DNA of 64,000 bases. Source: Haliotis asinina (Eukaryota > Mollusca > Gastropoda > Lepetellida > Haliotidae). The notes beneath the pieces were generated by a model. It ran no database searches and was not told the DNA's origin. It worked only from the letters and a program-made list of their open reading frames with translations. This document shows, in pieces, positions 14,401-29,400 of this stretch (the first letter of the stretch is position 1; each line of letters opens with the position of its first letter). Location of the stretch: the NCBI RefSeq assembly GCF_037392515.1, contig NC_090280.1:61641504-61705503 (forward strand), given 5' to 3'. The translations under genes and the position numbers were made by a program.

Positions 14401-17400
14401 TTTTTTCTGAGGGGGAGAGGGGATGTTCTTAAAAAGACGACATAAACATGAATGCTTACTGTCATGAGATTTTATTTTTTCGATACCAGTGTTTCTTTTT
14501 CTGTTCAGTATGGTATCTTTTGAGGTGTCAATGTTGTTCATACCATTATCAGCAATATTTCCACTTATTTCCAATCATCTGTGAAACAGTAGCGCAGGTA
14601 CATAGAACTGCACTCTACAGTGTCAAAGTACGATGGCCCACAACAATAAACATTACATGCATCGTCAAATTATGATTGGTGACAAGCACAAATGACAATG
14701 ATGGGCATATTCAAGATGAAACATGCCCTTTGAACCTTGCACGTCCAGTTTGGTGACATAGTTCCAATCCAGAATGAGAAAGTGTTCATGATATCAATCA
14801 CTGGTTTGTCAGGTTCAGAACTGATCACATGCCGGCTGCAAACAGATCCATGAGTGTTTATTCTGGGCTGGAGTCCCATCAGCGTTTGGCATGAAATCAT
14901 TATCCATATGGTGAAACAGAACCAGAGTCATATATATCTTATGTGCACATATCACTTTTACCTAGCAACCGTTGTTTCTGAACTTCATCTGTGATGTCCT
15001 CACAAGCTTACTGTCTTCTGCTGCCTAAATATACATGACTCAAATAGATAATAAAGAAATTATTACACTGACAAGTTTGCCACACTTATGTGAAATGATC
15101 TCTACAACTTACTCAAATCCAATCTCTGGTTGAGGAGCGAGGAAGATTGGTGTGATTCTCCGTCTTCCATCAGCTGTCTTTGTCTCAATCTGCTTATCTC
15201 TTGGCTGCAATGGAAAAATACTCTAAATAGTACCTGGTGAGTTTGGAGGCACTTATGATCAAAGCAAGTATGTGAGTAAGAGTTTAAGTCATTTTCAATA
15301 ATATCACGTTTGTGAACACCAGAAATTGACTTCTCACATTGTACCCATAGATTGAATCAAACCCGGGTCTTCAGTATGCCAAGCAATGCTCTTACCTCTA
15401 GTATACCACACCACCCCCATTGCCAAAGAAGACCACTGGGCACATCACTTACACCCTGTAAATAACCCTCCAAACAAACTTAGTATTTGTGAATCAGCAA
15501 AAAAACCCTTGTATTTTGGGCTTCTCCTAAAAAGCTTCAACATACCAGCAACTCCACAGCTCGAAGCAACAAACCTACTTAAACATACCAACTACATCAG
15601 AGCTCTTGGCAAAATACCAACTGTTCAACATCTTTTAGCACACTGCCAGCAACGTCTCTTAGCAAAATACCAGCAAGATCACATTTCAGCAACATACCAA
15701 CTATACATCTCTTAGAAACATAACAGCTACATTAGTTGCTCTTAGCAACATACCATCAACATCACATCTCTTAGCAACATACCTGCAACATCACATCTCT
15801 CAGCAACATACCAACTACATTACATCCCTTAGCAACAGACCAGCTACATCACAGCCCTTAGCAACATACCATCAATATCACATCTCCCAGCAACATACCA
15901 GCTACATCACAGCTCTTAGCAACATACAAGCTATGTGAGGGCTCTTAGCAACATACCAGCAACAGTACAGATCTTAGGAGCTCTTAGTTAACACAAGAGG
16001 AAATCAGAAGCAGACTTGTTGATTATTCAGTTGTGTTGGACTCATCGATATGTACAATCAAGCATTGCACTATTACAAAGCAGATGACTACTACAGACAA
16101 TAAATTTCACCATGGCAACCACAAATTTGCACATTAGGCCAAGATCGGATTGGATGATTTCATGATGATTACTTTGACATTAACCAATATAAGATGTAAC
16201 TACTCTACATCTCCTGTAATTTTCACAACACATGCCCAGTATACAATGCAATAAACAGCAAGCTGGAGCAGGGTACAATATGCATACTTCCTACAAATTA
16301 AACAAACTTTGCACATAGATCTAAAATAGAGAGAACTAAAAAAAGATTGTTCAATTTTGAAAGAACTATTTAATAATTTTTGCCGACTCAGCAATAAAAA
16401 CTATTTGCATCATAGAACAATCATCCTGAATGGATCCCCTGGAATTTCAGAAATTCATGTGATTTTTTTCACTAATTCAGGGGAGCTATTTGGTGTAAGT
16501 TCTAAAGTTTAGTCAACTGTAGTTAAGGTGGGTGGAATCTTGGATTCAAAGATCATCCATGTCTGCAATTGTGTTTGCCCTGGTAATTTAAAGGGGAGAA
16601 CCAGACACAATCAACCTTATGCCCACATCAGAAAGTATAGATATGATTGGTTCACATCGTCTACGTATCCCAATTCGGTGGGAAATATATTACTGAGCAG
16701 GGTGTCACTGTACAAAGCAATCTTAGTGCTAAGGTGACTGTAACTCCCATACTTTAATGCTGACTTAAGGTAGCCTTAGTGCTATGGTGACTGTAACTCC
16801 CACACTTTAATGCTGACTTAAGGTAGCCTTGGTGCTAAGGTTGTTTAGTACAACAGCAACCCTGAAGATATAGATCTTAAACCCTTCCACGTAGCAAACA
16901 TGGTTGCACGCATACTTCCAAATGGCAGAAGAAATATCTTGCACCCAGGGACATTTGATAGCCTGTCATGAGATTCATGAAGCATACACCCCTCATGATA
17001 CTGCTAAAACTTGAAATAGATTCTTTTCACAGAACTGCCAAAATCCAGTGAAGAATAGAACAAGTTTTCAAAGCACTATCATGAAAGTACAAACTTTACT
17101 ACATACTAAGTATCAGCACATGATGCTGTACCCGACTGCTGTTGAATCAGACTCTAATCCCAACAAGCACATATTAATACTTGGCTACCCCCACCATCCC
17201 ACACAAACATCACAGACACAAATGATCAAGGAATCTAAAGGCCTCATCCATGCTTCATAGGTTCACATACCCTGTTCCCTCACCACCTTTGAAGACAGAG
17301 GTCTACTTTGAAGTGTAGTTGCGTTTTATGAGCACTGAGTGAGTGTTATTGCAGTTTTTAGCAAAGCAAGATCATGGCAGAGGACAACAGAAATGGGCTT

Positions 17401-20400
17401 CAAACTATATACCCATGGTGAATTGAACCCAGGAATTCAGCATGATGAGCAAACGCTTTAAATACTTTGTTTCCCCACTGTCCCCTATGACCAATGAAGC
17501 AATCATGCTCACGATGGAGGGCAACCAGCAAGACCATTGAGACCTCGGATTTCCCAGTCAGTGTCCCTTACGCTTAATGTGCCAAAGCCATGAATTCATA
17601 TTCCCATTACAATTTCGGACTCTACACCCTTAACACATATCTCTTGCTTGCTACAGACACAAAAGAACTGGAAGATACTTTCTATAGCAAGTCGTAAGCT
17701 CCTGCCATACAATATGGGCTATCAAATGGACATTCCAAACTATTCTAATGTCGACTATTCAAACTTGGAATTAAGAGTCGAATTTTAATTATTTTTCAGG
17801 GGTAGTTCAAAATGGAAATTGCCACTTTATAACAAGCACTAAACAACCTATGTACTACTTTTGGTTGACAAATTCAGCTTCTTGTGAGTTACTTCAATGC
17901 ACAATCAAAGCTTGAGAATGTTCTTTCTAATGTGACAGGTAATGGGATTTCCCCATATATTTGTTCAGCATTGTTTCAAATGAGTATGTTAGAGTAAAAC
18001 TGTATTCTAGTTGCATTATATCAGCCCCTTGAGCAAGCACTTTTGGCATGGCTATGTGTGCTACATAAATATCCTCAATAAATCCTAATGTCAGAAAAAG
18101 ACAGTTGTGAGTGCAAATCTCTGATGACTGTTACTCTGGTAAGACAAAGGGGCAGTTAAGATGCTGACAAATATAGAAATAAATCTGGGGACAAGCAATG
18201 AAAATCCATGCTATGGTTTGGGTGTGCCCAAGGGAGACTACACTGCAAAGTGAATCATGGCATAATTAACTCTGCCACCAGCCCAGCCCCACAGCAAACT
18301 CATCAGCATGTGTATTGGTCAAAGCAATGAATATGATCATGATGCCGACAAATATGGAAATAAGTACAAGGAACAGCAACTTGAATGACTGATATTGTGT
18401 TTTGCGTGCCTAAGGGAGACAACTCTGCAGGTAAATTGTGGCATAATTACCACAGCCCTGTGACCACAGTTTACCAATCAAAAGATGTCACTGTCACACT
18501 GCTTAAAAGCCTATGTACTCAGAGGTGATGTGAGATGGTCAGGTACATAAACCCATCAAGTACTTATAATGTCTTACAAGGGTTATGACTGTTTAACAAT
18601 GCGCTAACAAGCAAGAGTAGAAAGAGGGTGAAATCTATCAAATATCCATCTTGTTAACTGTTACATACATCATAAGTCTGGCTAAAACGAAACAAAAATA
18701 ATTAACCACTGACTGTAGAAGAAATTCCACTAGCATTTTTGTCCAAACGGGCAGAAATAGTACATGAAAAGTGACTCTTACAGTTATTATCAATAAATAT
18801 TCATGGAATATTTTCATAATTCACATTAGTGGTCTCCAACAGTCAGAATTTGAATTACAAACTATTCCTAAGGCCAAAACAAATTTTTTTATAATGTTGT
18901 ATTTATCAGTCATTATAAATCATTATTCTTGATGCCTTCTCCCAGGGCTAAGAGTTCATTTTCAGGGTATCATTAGAAATTTTGTCATTCCAAGCTGGTC
19001 GCAATGGCTCAACATAATACCACCGCTCTTATTACCAAAACGTTTTTAAAATGAATTTCAATTCAATAAACAATGAATTAATTGAAAACATAAAAACAGA
19101 AATGAGCATCTGTTGTAGCCTCAGACTTAACATTACTCTGAATTTGGACAAACTGTTGAGACATATCTAGACAGACGCAGACTGTTAGTAAGAGGTGACA
19201 GTCATGTTAGCGACAGACTTATGTAGTGTATAAGCAAGGTTCTCGTTACATCAGTGTTGGGTTTTTGTGACACCTTGAATGGCGTCTCCCCGTTGACCTT
19301 CATGGACGAGTTGCTCTTGCTCTCAAGGTCATTGAATTTCTCTTTCTCTTTTTGCTTCTGCTGGAGATTGAAAAGTGCTGCTGACTCGATTATCTGACTG
19401 GCAGCATTCGCAGCCAGGTTGGATTGAAGAGGAAGACTCTTGCCATAGATCTTCTCTAACAGTGTTTGCTGAAAGAATGAGAGAGATAAAGAGCGAGTGA
19501 GCATTGTTTTATGTTGCTTTTATCAATAATCCTGCAATATCATGGCAAGGGACTAGTGCTGCAACAAATCAGTTTAATTTATAAAAAATGAATCTGACAC
19601 CTCAAACATTATCCCCATTTCAATTTGATATTTGAATATCTGTTTAAATTATTTCCACACACTTGACTTTGAAAGTTTTACTTAATTAAAGTTCATTAAA
19701 TTTTCTGTGTAATATGTATTGTTTATATAAATTATGAGAGTTAAATGAAATCTGATGTTTTTACTTTAAAGAAAAATGGAATAATAAAATTATCAAATTG
19801 ACGGTCCAACACAGAAAACCTAGTTTTAGGTGAATTGTTGCAACCCTACAAAGAGGTCTGGGTGAATTCTTGTAGTCCTACAAGGGACACCAAAAATGGG
19901 CTTCACTCACTGTACCCACATGGGGTATCAAGATGAGGTCAGCAAGACAACACTTTGGCCACAGGTCCCCCTGTCGTCTCAATACAGTCCAGACGTCTTT
20001 TCCATTGGCTACCACTACTCTCAGCAATATTTCAGCTATATCATGGTGACCGGTAAATTATAGATCCCAGGACAGATAATCCAGTGGTTGATATCATGAA
20101 CATCAAACTACAATACTGGGATATGATGACATACATCAACACTGTCAGCATGCCTCTCTGTTAAATCGTCTAGGTTGCCTCCTTCAACATACATGGACAC
20201 TGAAAAGAAGTTCAACCTACATACTCAGGGTTTAATAAAAGCAATGAATAATGGAATCTGCATAATAATTACAATACCAAATAGGTTCTGCAAATAACTT
20301 ACCACTTCCTGTTTAGACAAGGCATGACCAATCTCCTCTTGGGTAAAGTTGACATATGCAACAGACCCATCTATAGAGCAACACATCAGCTCAAGGCCAT

Positions 20401-23400
20401 TTTGACTCCTGGAAATAAGACATCAAAAGTCACTCACAATTAACGCAACTTTGCATAGTGGTACAGCTACATCATATTTTTTCACTTGATTAATGGTCAT
20501 CATCAGAAAACATCAGCCATGGTTGACAAACATTGGATCACTACTGTAGTGAATCTAGGAGTAAAGCTACAAAGAGCAGATCCAAACTTGGCTAAGGGAA
20601 GTAACTCTCAACTGTTACCATCCCAAAGTGTTACAAAGCATTTGTGAAAGTCCATAAATCTTTGTGGAAAGACAAACATGGTTTGTTCAACCTGTCTCGT
20701 CACATCTCAAAAAAAGTACACAATCCTGAATACAAGGGCATCAAGTCAAATTAGTGGTTGCTACTATTAGCAACGTGTCACCATAACAACCAAGCTGCCA
20801 AACCATGTCAGCTGACAACCTGATCCAACTTTGCTCCCTATTAAAGGGTCTGATCCACAAAATGTGTATAATATGATGTATTATGATACCTGTATACATA
20901 CTTTATTTTATTTTCAAGAATACTCTATAACTACGAACACTTTGCAGATGTGGTCCAAGGGACTTAATTAGACTCTGCCGACCTGAGACACAGGAATCAC
21001 AATGTAGTTTGCAATACAACAGCATCTAGTACATACTTGGCGCACAACTCACCACGATATATCCATAATTGAGCTATTGAACAAATCATGTGTTACAACC
21101 AGAGGGCGTCGCAAGGCAGTCAACTGTAAAGAAAGAATTTGAGTTGTATTCCAGATCAGCTGTACTTGCTTAAAATACATAACATACATGCATCTGTCTG
21201 TGACTGATTACAAGTCTTACAGCACTGAGACACCATGCCACAGTTTATACCATACTCAGACACGATATACAATACAGACGTTATCCCCTAAAAAATGAAG
21301 ACCAGGCTGGGTAATAACAAGTTCCATCTTTAGCCTCTCTAAGTGTTGTGGCCACAGAATAACATCAACATCTACTTCTCTGTATGGCTGAAATAACACT
21401 GATGCAAAACAGCCTGCTCATCAATATGTACAAATATTCACAGGACACCTACCCATATTGAGAGAGATCTGTCTTTACTTCCAATAGCACAGCATGAATA
21501 TTGTTGGCTCTGCAAATAAAACAAAACATATTTTGAACATAATTCCCAACAATTTCAAACATAATCACTGCATAAGATACTCAATTGTTTTATGCAGAAG
21601 ATCATAAATAATCGCACACATCAGGCCAACAGTTGATTGATTGACTGATTGATTGATTGATTGATTGATTGAGTTTGACTTTACGCCAATTTTAGCAATA
21701 TCCCAGCAACATCCTAGTGGGGGAGGGGGACACAAGAAAAGGACTTCACGCATATTACCCATGTGATAAATTGAATCCAGGACTTCAGTGTGATGAGCAA
21801 TAGCTGTAACCACGAGGCCACAGCACCGTCTCTAGTGGCTGATAGCAAGAGCAAGAATGGCACCTCACCACAGCCAATCATCAGAAATTATATTATTATT
21901 GGGTTGATTGATGTTTATATGTCACTTTTGGCAGTTACAAAGCATTTTGTGATGTCAGTGTGTAAATATGTCAAGTCTGTACCAGACAATCCTATGACTG
22001 AATTCCTGAGCAATGCAGGTAAGGTACGATTACATGAAAACTGCAGAAATCTGACCACCCATATCTACTCAGTCACCTTATCTGGAGTGAGCGAGTGGGT
22101 GGGTGGGTGGGTGAGTGAGTGAGTGAGTGAGTGAGTGAGTGAGTGAGTGAGTGAGTGAGTGAGTGAGTGAGTGAGTGAGTGAGTGAGTGAGTGAGTGAGT
22201 GAGTGAGTGAGTGAGTGAGTGAGTGAGTGAGTTTAGTTTAGTTTTACGTCACACTCAGCAATATTCCAGCTATATGGCAGCAGTCTGTAAATAATCAAGC
22301 CTGGACCTGACAATCCAGTTATCAACGACATGAGCATCGATCTGCGCAATTGGGAACCGATGACATGTGTCAACCAAGTCAGCAAGTCTGACTACCCGAT
22401 CCCATTAGATGCCTCCTGCAACAAGCATAGTCACCTTTCATGGCAAGCATGGGTTGTTGAAGGCCAATTCTACCCCACGACCTTCACGGGTTTCTGAAGC
22501 CAAGACTGTTTCATATACAGCACTTGTGCAAATTACCTTTCCAGAATCCTTCTTTATCTTTTTGGTCAAAATTTGAGGGTTAAATCTCTGAAATAAACAC
22601 AAGTGTAAATGTAAACAAACAAAGAAGCAATAAAACAAACATCTGAATGAATACCAGATTTGTTACAATTTTTTAATACTAAAAATAAATGCATTGTAGG
22701 TCTATCATGATTGCTGAAATACAATAGTCAATGGCTCATGGACATGGGACAAACACATCTCAATTTGCAAGCCTGCTTAATATAAACCTGAAGCGTGCTT
22801 CTCACTATATGTTAGGTCATCTTATGTTTTCACAGAATAACCACATTTGAGGCTTTTGTTGTGTAGGGACAGGTTTAACTTTTAATCAGTGCGGCTTCTT
22901 CACAGGTTTTACATTTCGTTAGTAAGGCCAGGTTTTCCCCAGTTTTACTTTTTGAAATCAACCTTTCCTAACTCTATATGAACATCAACATTCAAATGAT
23001 ATATCAGTGTTTGAAATCACTTCAAAAACACTGTTCAAAATTAAGCTTAAAGTTCAAATGGTTTCCCCAGCAAGATTGGAACTGTAACTCTCAGATTTGT
23101 AGGCAGATGCTCTACCACATGACCACCAGACCGCTGAAGGACATCAGCTTGTATATCTATTTATAGTTACTATCATTAAATTGCTTTCACATGTGCTTCA
23201 GTTATTGTTAAGTAGCTTCATTAAATGATCATCTACATTGTAAATATCCATCAATGACGGTATAAATGTTAGAGAGAACACTTCTCAATTTTTGCAATGT
23301 AAAACCATCAGGGTCAGGAAATCCCTCGTGGCTCCGGTCTACAAAACTAAACTGTTTAGTGAGCAAATTAAGAACTTTAGACAGATTGTTGACTCACTAC

Positions 23401-26400
23401 AACAGTGATAGCTTTCCGATGTCCCACAAAATCAAGTGTTGCCTTCCACCCATCCCTCTCAATGATCTGCGCCGTGGGACCTGAGTTGTTCATGGCATGT
23501 GCAGAGACGATGTAGTGACCATCTGGTGACCAGTTGAGACGGAGTACATGAGTCGTACCGCCACACTAAATAAACAGAAAATGTCACATTTTGAAATAAT
23601 CAGCAAAGGACAGTAATAAACAGTTGAGAGGGTTAGAAGGCTGACTGTGTGCTGATGATTAGGTGCCCGAAACATACTATGTCTGGTGACTCACCTCCTT
23701 GAAAGGCTCTGCAACACAAGTCTCCTGCTGCCAGTCCAAAGTCCTCCACACTTTCAGTGTCTTGTCATCTGACTGTAATAACATGCACATTTCAGTAGAG
23801 CAAAACATTCCAAATGCTAACATCTAATTATCTCCCTAGCAAGTACATAGGAACAAAATGCTTGCACTGTAAAAAATGATTATGTTCATCCATTTGAACA
23901 CCAGGAGGTTACACAACATGGGAGTAGTACTGCAATATACTGGGACTCATTAAAGAAGGTTTTGACAAACTTTAAAACTGGATAGTGATATGAAATGTTA
24001 TACAAAACATTGAAGAAATAACACAATAAGGGTGTCCCAATTTCACTAGCTGCAATCATGCATAAACTTGATAATCATGTGAGTAATTTATTGTTATCAA
24101 ATCAGTGCTAATGCCTGACAACAGCAATACCTGTGAAGCGAGGTACTTTCCAACTGGATCCCAAGTTACTCCTTTCACAAGGCCTGAGTGACCTTTCAGT
24201 GTTGCAACTTGTTCTGGAAAAAAAAATGACAACAATGAGAGATAAAATAAAATTCTTCATAGATAACAATTTATTTTATCAAATGTGATATGACATTTCG
24301 GTATGGCTTCTTATACCGATGTCAAGCAACGTGACAACACAGAACAGATTTATGTATATCAACAGGGATTAAGAAATAACAACATGTAAGCATGAGTGAG
24401 TGAGCAAGTTTAGTTTTACGCTGCACTCAGCAATATTCCAGCTATATGGCAGCGGTCTGTAAATAATCGAGTCTGGACCAGACAATCCAGTGATCAACAG
24501 CACGAGCATCGATCTGCGCATTTGGGAACCAATGACGTGTCAACCCAGTCAGGGAGCCTGACCACCCGATCCCGATAGTCACCTCTTACAACAAGCATAG
24601 TCGCCTTTTATGGCAAGCATGAGTTGCTGAAGGCCTATTCTACTTATAAGCATGAATCAAGAGGTTAACAAAAATAACAAGGGGGACACATCATGCTGGT
24701 AATAAGGCAGTGACAAGAGGAAGCCAATGGTCCATATCAGCCATGTATGTTTTGTTGAGGACCATAAATGACATGAATCCCAATATCAATATCAAGGACA
24801 TAAGCTTCAGTTTCAGAGACTTAAGCTTCAGTTTCAGAGACAGACTGGCTCTTCCGTGAAACTTCACTTTACTCAAATGACAAAGGCATCATGCCATTGT
24901 AAAATGTTTATTGCCATGTGGGAATTATTACTGGCATTTTACGGACTAGTTAGACTAAATAACTACATAAAAACTAACCCGGGAACTTGTGCACATTCCA
25001 CACGATGATGGTGTTGTCCACGCTGCAGGAGGCCAGCCAGATGTCCTGGGGAGACCAGGCCAAGTCTAGGACATCTGAAATAAAACATCAGTTGTGTAAA
25101 TCACTGAACAGCGATACTCTACTTTTATGTTCAAGAACACTAAACGAGATAATCTCTTGCATGATGCATCGCTCACTATCTTTTTAGTACCATGAAGAAC
25201 CATGTCAAACCTGGGTTGATTTTTGTAGTTTGATGTCGCACTCAGCAATAATCCAGCTAAATGACAGCTATTTGTAAATAATGGAATCTGGATGAGTTAA
25301 ACCAGTGATCAACAGCATGAACATCTATCTAAGCATCAAGTATACAATGACATTTATCAAGCCTCATGATAAACGTCGAGTTTTGATTGATTCACGTGAC
25401 TGATTAAATACCATGTACATCACAATCCACTAGCAGGGAGGACAAAAGTCATATTATCCCGCCACGCCTCGGTGACTACGCAGAGTGATCTCCAAACCTT
25501 TAGCAACACTCACTGCATTGAGGTCAACTGATCAGCTGGTGTCAACATTGCAGCATGGAAATGTGAACCGTGGCATATCACGTAAATAAAAACAAGTCAA
25601 TTCGAAGGGTATTGTTTTCTTTTGATTTAGTACAAACATTCAGCTAGATAAATGCATTACCACATCTGGTCTCAGGAAATACAGGGTTTTATCAGTCCCG
25701 AGGGATGAAGATGGGTTTCAGTGAAAAAAAAAAGAGGAAAATGGGCTAGGCTTCTTAACTGAAACAATATAACACATATCATGGACAACATCAGTGCCAT
25801 CAAATACACCAGAATTCTCATCCCTGGTCAAACAAGCCAGTGACTCTAACCACCCAGTCCCGTAGGTCTGCCTCTTGACAAGTATATGTTGCTGAAGACA
25901 AGTTCTATGCGAACTGTCAAGGGTCTGCAAGTGTGCAACAGACATGCCCTAGGTAACATATGAAACAGACTGTCTGATTGGCTGCAAATTACCATAACTT
26001 TGATTATTAAACTGACAGGGTCTTACATACTTAGATAAACTTCTTTCAACATGTATAGCAAGGGTTTTAAGACACAAAATACTAGAGGAGGAAATCCATA
26101 CCTCCAAGATGTCCCCGTAGTGTTGATGCAGGTCTCCATGATTCCACATTCACAATGTTTGACCCAAACACGGATGATGGACGTGCAAATCTTAAAGCAA
26201 TGGAACAGTATAAAACACTCTCACTGTCAGACTAGACATCAGTAATGTTGTTCCTGTTTTATTTGATTGTTGGCTAAAAAAATAATCAAGCCTCAACAAC
26301 TGAGAGAGTGAATTTAGTCTCTTGCCGCTCTCAGAAATATTCCAGCTATATGGCAGCAGTCTGTAAATTAAAGAGTCTGGACCAGACAATCCACTGATCA

Positions 26401-29400
26401 ACAGCATGAGCATCAACAAGACCACCTGATCACATTACTCGCTTCTTACAACAAGTATGGATTAGTAAATTTCCATTCTCACACAGATCTTCATGGGTCA
26501 AGTTTGCACAAGACAATTAACTGTTCGACATTATCCACACAATTTGACAGAATGACACACAATTTGAACAGAATGATACACTGTCACAAAATTATCAAGT
26601 CATACAAACACAATCACTTTTACAAGCTATATCCTTTGGGGCCTAATATTCTCAGCTGTGAACAGAAGCAACAACTGATTCCACCTAGTACAATGTCAGA
26701 CAATTCGTGGAATTAACTGATCATGGTTACCAATAATTGCCATTTTAAGTAATCTGTTCCAAGAATTACCCCTTGACCAACTTTCAGACTAATCCAAGAG
26801 GTATTCTCAAAAGCAAAACTTACTAAAACCCCAAAATTAAATGACAACCTATATCCTTGCGTAGAGGAAATACAACAATGTAAAAGGAGTACATAATTTC
26901 CGTGTAACTATCCTAAAAGTTTCAGTCCTGTCGACACCTAAGTTTGTTCTTCACTGCTACATCTACATGCATGACTTGTGTTAGTTTTAACAAGCACTCT
27001 CTACAATTCTTTTAAGTTTCAAAGGCACTCATTACAGCAAGCATCATAAATCTGATTTAGAACACAAGAAATTGCATGAGCTTTATGCTGTCACTTACTT
27101 GCTGTGCTGCCAGATCATGATGAGTTTATCATCGCCTCCTGATGCTAGAAATTTGCCACTGTGAGACCATCGAACACAGTTTACACAAGCTGAAACGTAA
27201 AACATCATACTACTTTCAAGCCAACTAGACAGCATTGTAATCTTCAAGAGCTATTTTTTTCTTCAATATTTGGTAATCTTCAAACAGCCTATCCCATCTA
27301 AAATTCTTCTTGATCTCTATTTCAAGGCTTTTCTGTCTATACTCATTATTTCATAATTATAAGACTTTTTTTATTTTTAACTGCTTATAAATATAAATAT
27401 GTTTTTAACATTCGAATATAGTCAGTGAATGAGTGAGTTCAGTTTAAAACTGCTTTCAAAACTATTCCAGCTATATCTTCAGTAAATGGCAATGGTCTGT
27501 AACTAATCAAGTCTGGACCAGTCAGTCCAGTGGTCAACATCATAAGCATCGGTCTGCGCAGTTGCGAACCAAGTCAGCAAGCCTACCCACATATATATAT
27601 TTCTCCATCAATTCAACAAAACGAACTTTGAATAACCCTACCTAAATGATCGTCCATCTGACACAGTACTTTGGGGATATTCTCATCCTTCTCCACCTCT
27701 TCGTCCTGGACTGGACCCATGTTCCAAATGACCACATTCCCAGCATCATCACCTGTAGTAAGACAACACATTGCTGCATATCATTATGTACAACTAATAC
27801 AGTTGTGCTCCGTTTATCCGAACCTCAGACATCCGGAAAACTCGCCTTCCGAAGGAAAAGTCCTTAAAACGAATTCACAATGTTGTAAAATTACTCACCT
27901 ATCTGGAAATCCGGTTTCCGCACCCGTACAGTCATTTTCAAATACAAAACACTAAATTATGTGCATTTTTTGTCTCGTATATCTGGATGGTTGAGCACCT
28001 ATATGTTTACACATGTGATTACCGAGGGCCTCGCGTGACGTAACAAAGAAGATGGCCGTCTTTGAAGTGTGGGAAGATTAACTACCTCTGAGTAGCAAGG
28101 TGATGCAGACTTAATTTTGAGGTGTGTCAATTTGTGGGTCACCATAATTAATTAATTCGGATGATCAAGCAAGCCTGGACAGCTGTGAGCGAAAAGACAA
28201 TTGCTAACTGCTTTTGTCATGTGGATATTATCCAATCAAATGAGGACCCACAAGAAGACATGGCCTTGTCGGAACTTTGCGATGTACTAAGATCCTGTGC
28301 ACAAGTTGCAACTGTGACTGTTACTGCCGATGTTCTTGGGAATGTCGACAGTGACGAACTGACCGGCGAAAGTCCTCTCGCTTTTCTATACAGCCAGTGC
28401 AAAAGGCTATGACTGATTTCTTCAAGAGAGCATAACTGCATTAACAGGTATGAGACATTGCATGCACCGATATTTGTTTATGTGTAATCAATATAGACAA
28501 TGTCTGATGCCTACTATGTTCGTTTCTTTGTATGTTTCTTTGTACATATGGCCCCTGATTCAGATATCTGAAAATTTGCTTATCCGGACAATTTCAATAA
28601 AAACACAAGTGTTCGGATAAACGGGGCACGATTGTACTACGTGTTTTGGTTTTGGAAAAATACATTAGGCCAGACAAATTTCATTTCTTGTTTTGTGGAC
28701 TTGCAGTTGCATTTTTTCAAGAATGAAACAACAAAAATTAATTAATTTTTCCCGCTCAAACACAAAACCCTTATGTTACATATAAAAAATGTAAACTTTT
28801 TTATTGCTTTTTACCCAACATACACTTCATAAATTGCCAAAAGTTAAATACATTTAGCATTTAGAAGGAATATTACTTTGACAGACCATTTTTTTTCCCT
28901 CCTGCCTTTAGATTTTCTGAGGACAAAAATTCATAAAAGAGAAATAAAATTGTTCTGGCATTACATGTTTTCGCATACAAGACGTGATTTCAAAACCAGG
29001 AATACATGAATGAAAGAAACTTTGTTTCTAGCTTACTTTTTACAATATACCAATAGCATTGAGGAAGATAGCAGAATTGGACGTAATTTAAATGTACCAA
29101 ACAAATTATACAACCTCAATGCTAACCCCCTGCCTCACAAAACAAAAGAACTTTATTGAAAACACATGTTCAATATTTCACTTACTCTGCCCTCCTGTTG
29201 CAAATCTTGAGCCATCTGGGTGGATGTCGATTGAGAAGATAGGTTTGCCTGGAAAGAAATGAACTTGTCACTTTTTTCACATGTGAGTATTCCAAAATGT
29301 GTTTGCCACATATGGACACATTCCCCAAATGGTTACAAGTTTCCATTTCAAAATTTTACCATAAGACCCAATATACTACTACTACTACAGCAACTAGTTG

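Larger units (their letters stand above)
16020..19240 (-). other. HIRA intron 14, largest part
   Basis: No exon is seen. Contains the 56-bp and ~180-bp direct repeats listed separately and a type-B SINE at 17337. The remainder is AT-rich single-copy-looking sequence. Confidence 0.6.

Noticed and set aside
23050..23130. functional tRNA gene
   Set aside because: The A-box half is good but the T-arm is decayed and no acceptor-stem pairing is seen; treated as a SINE head.
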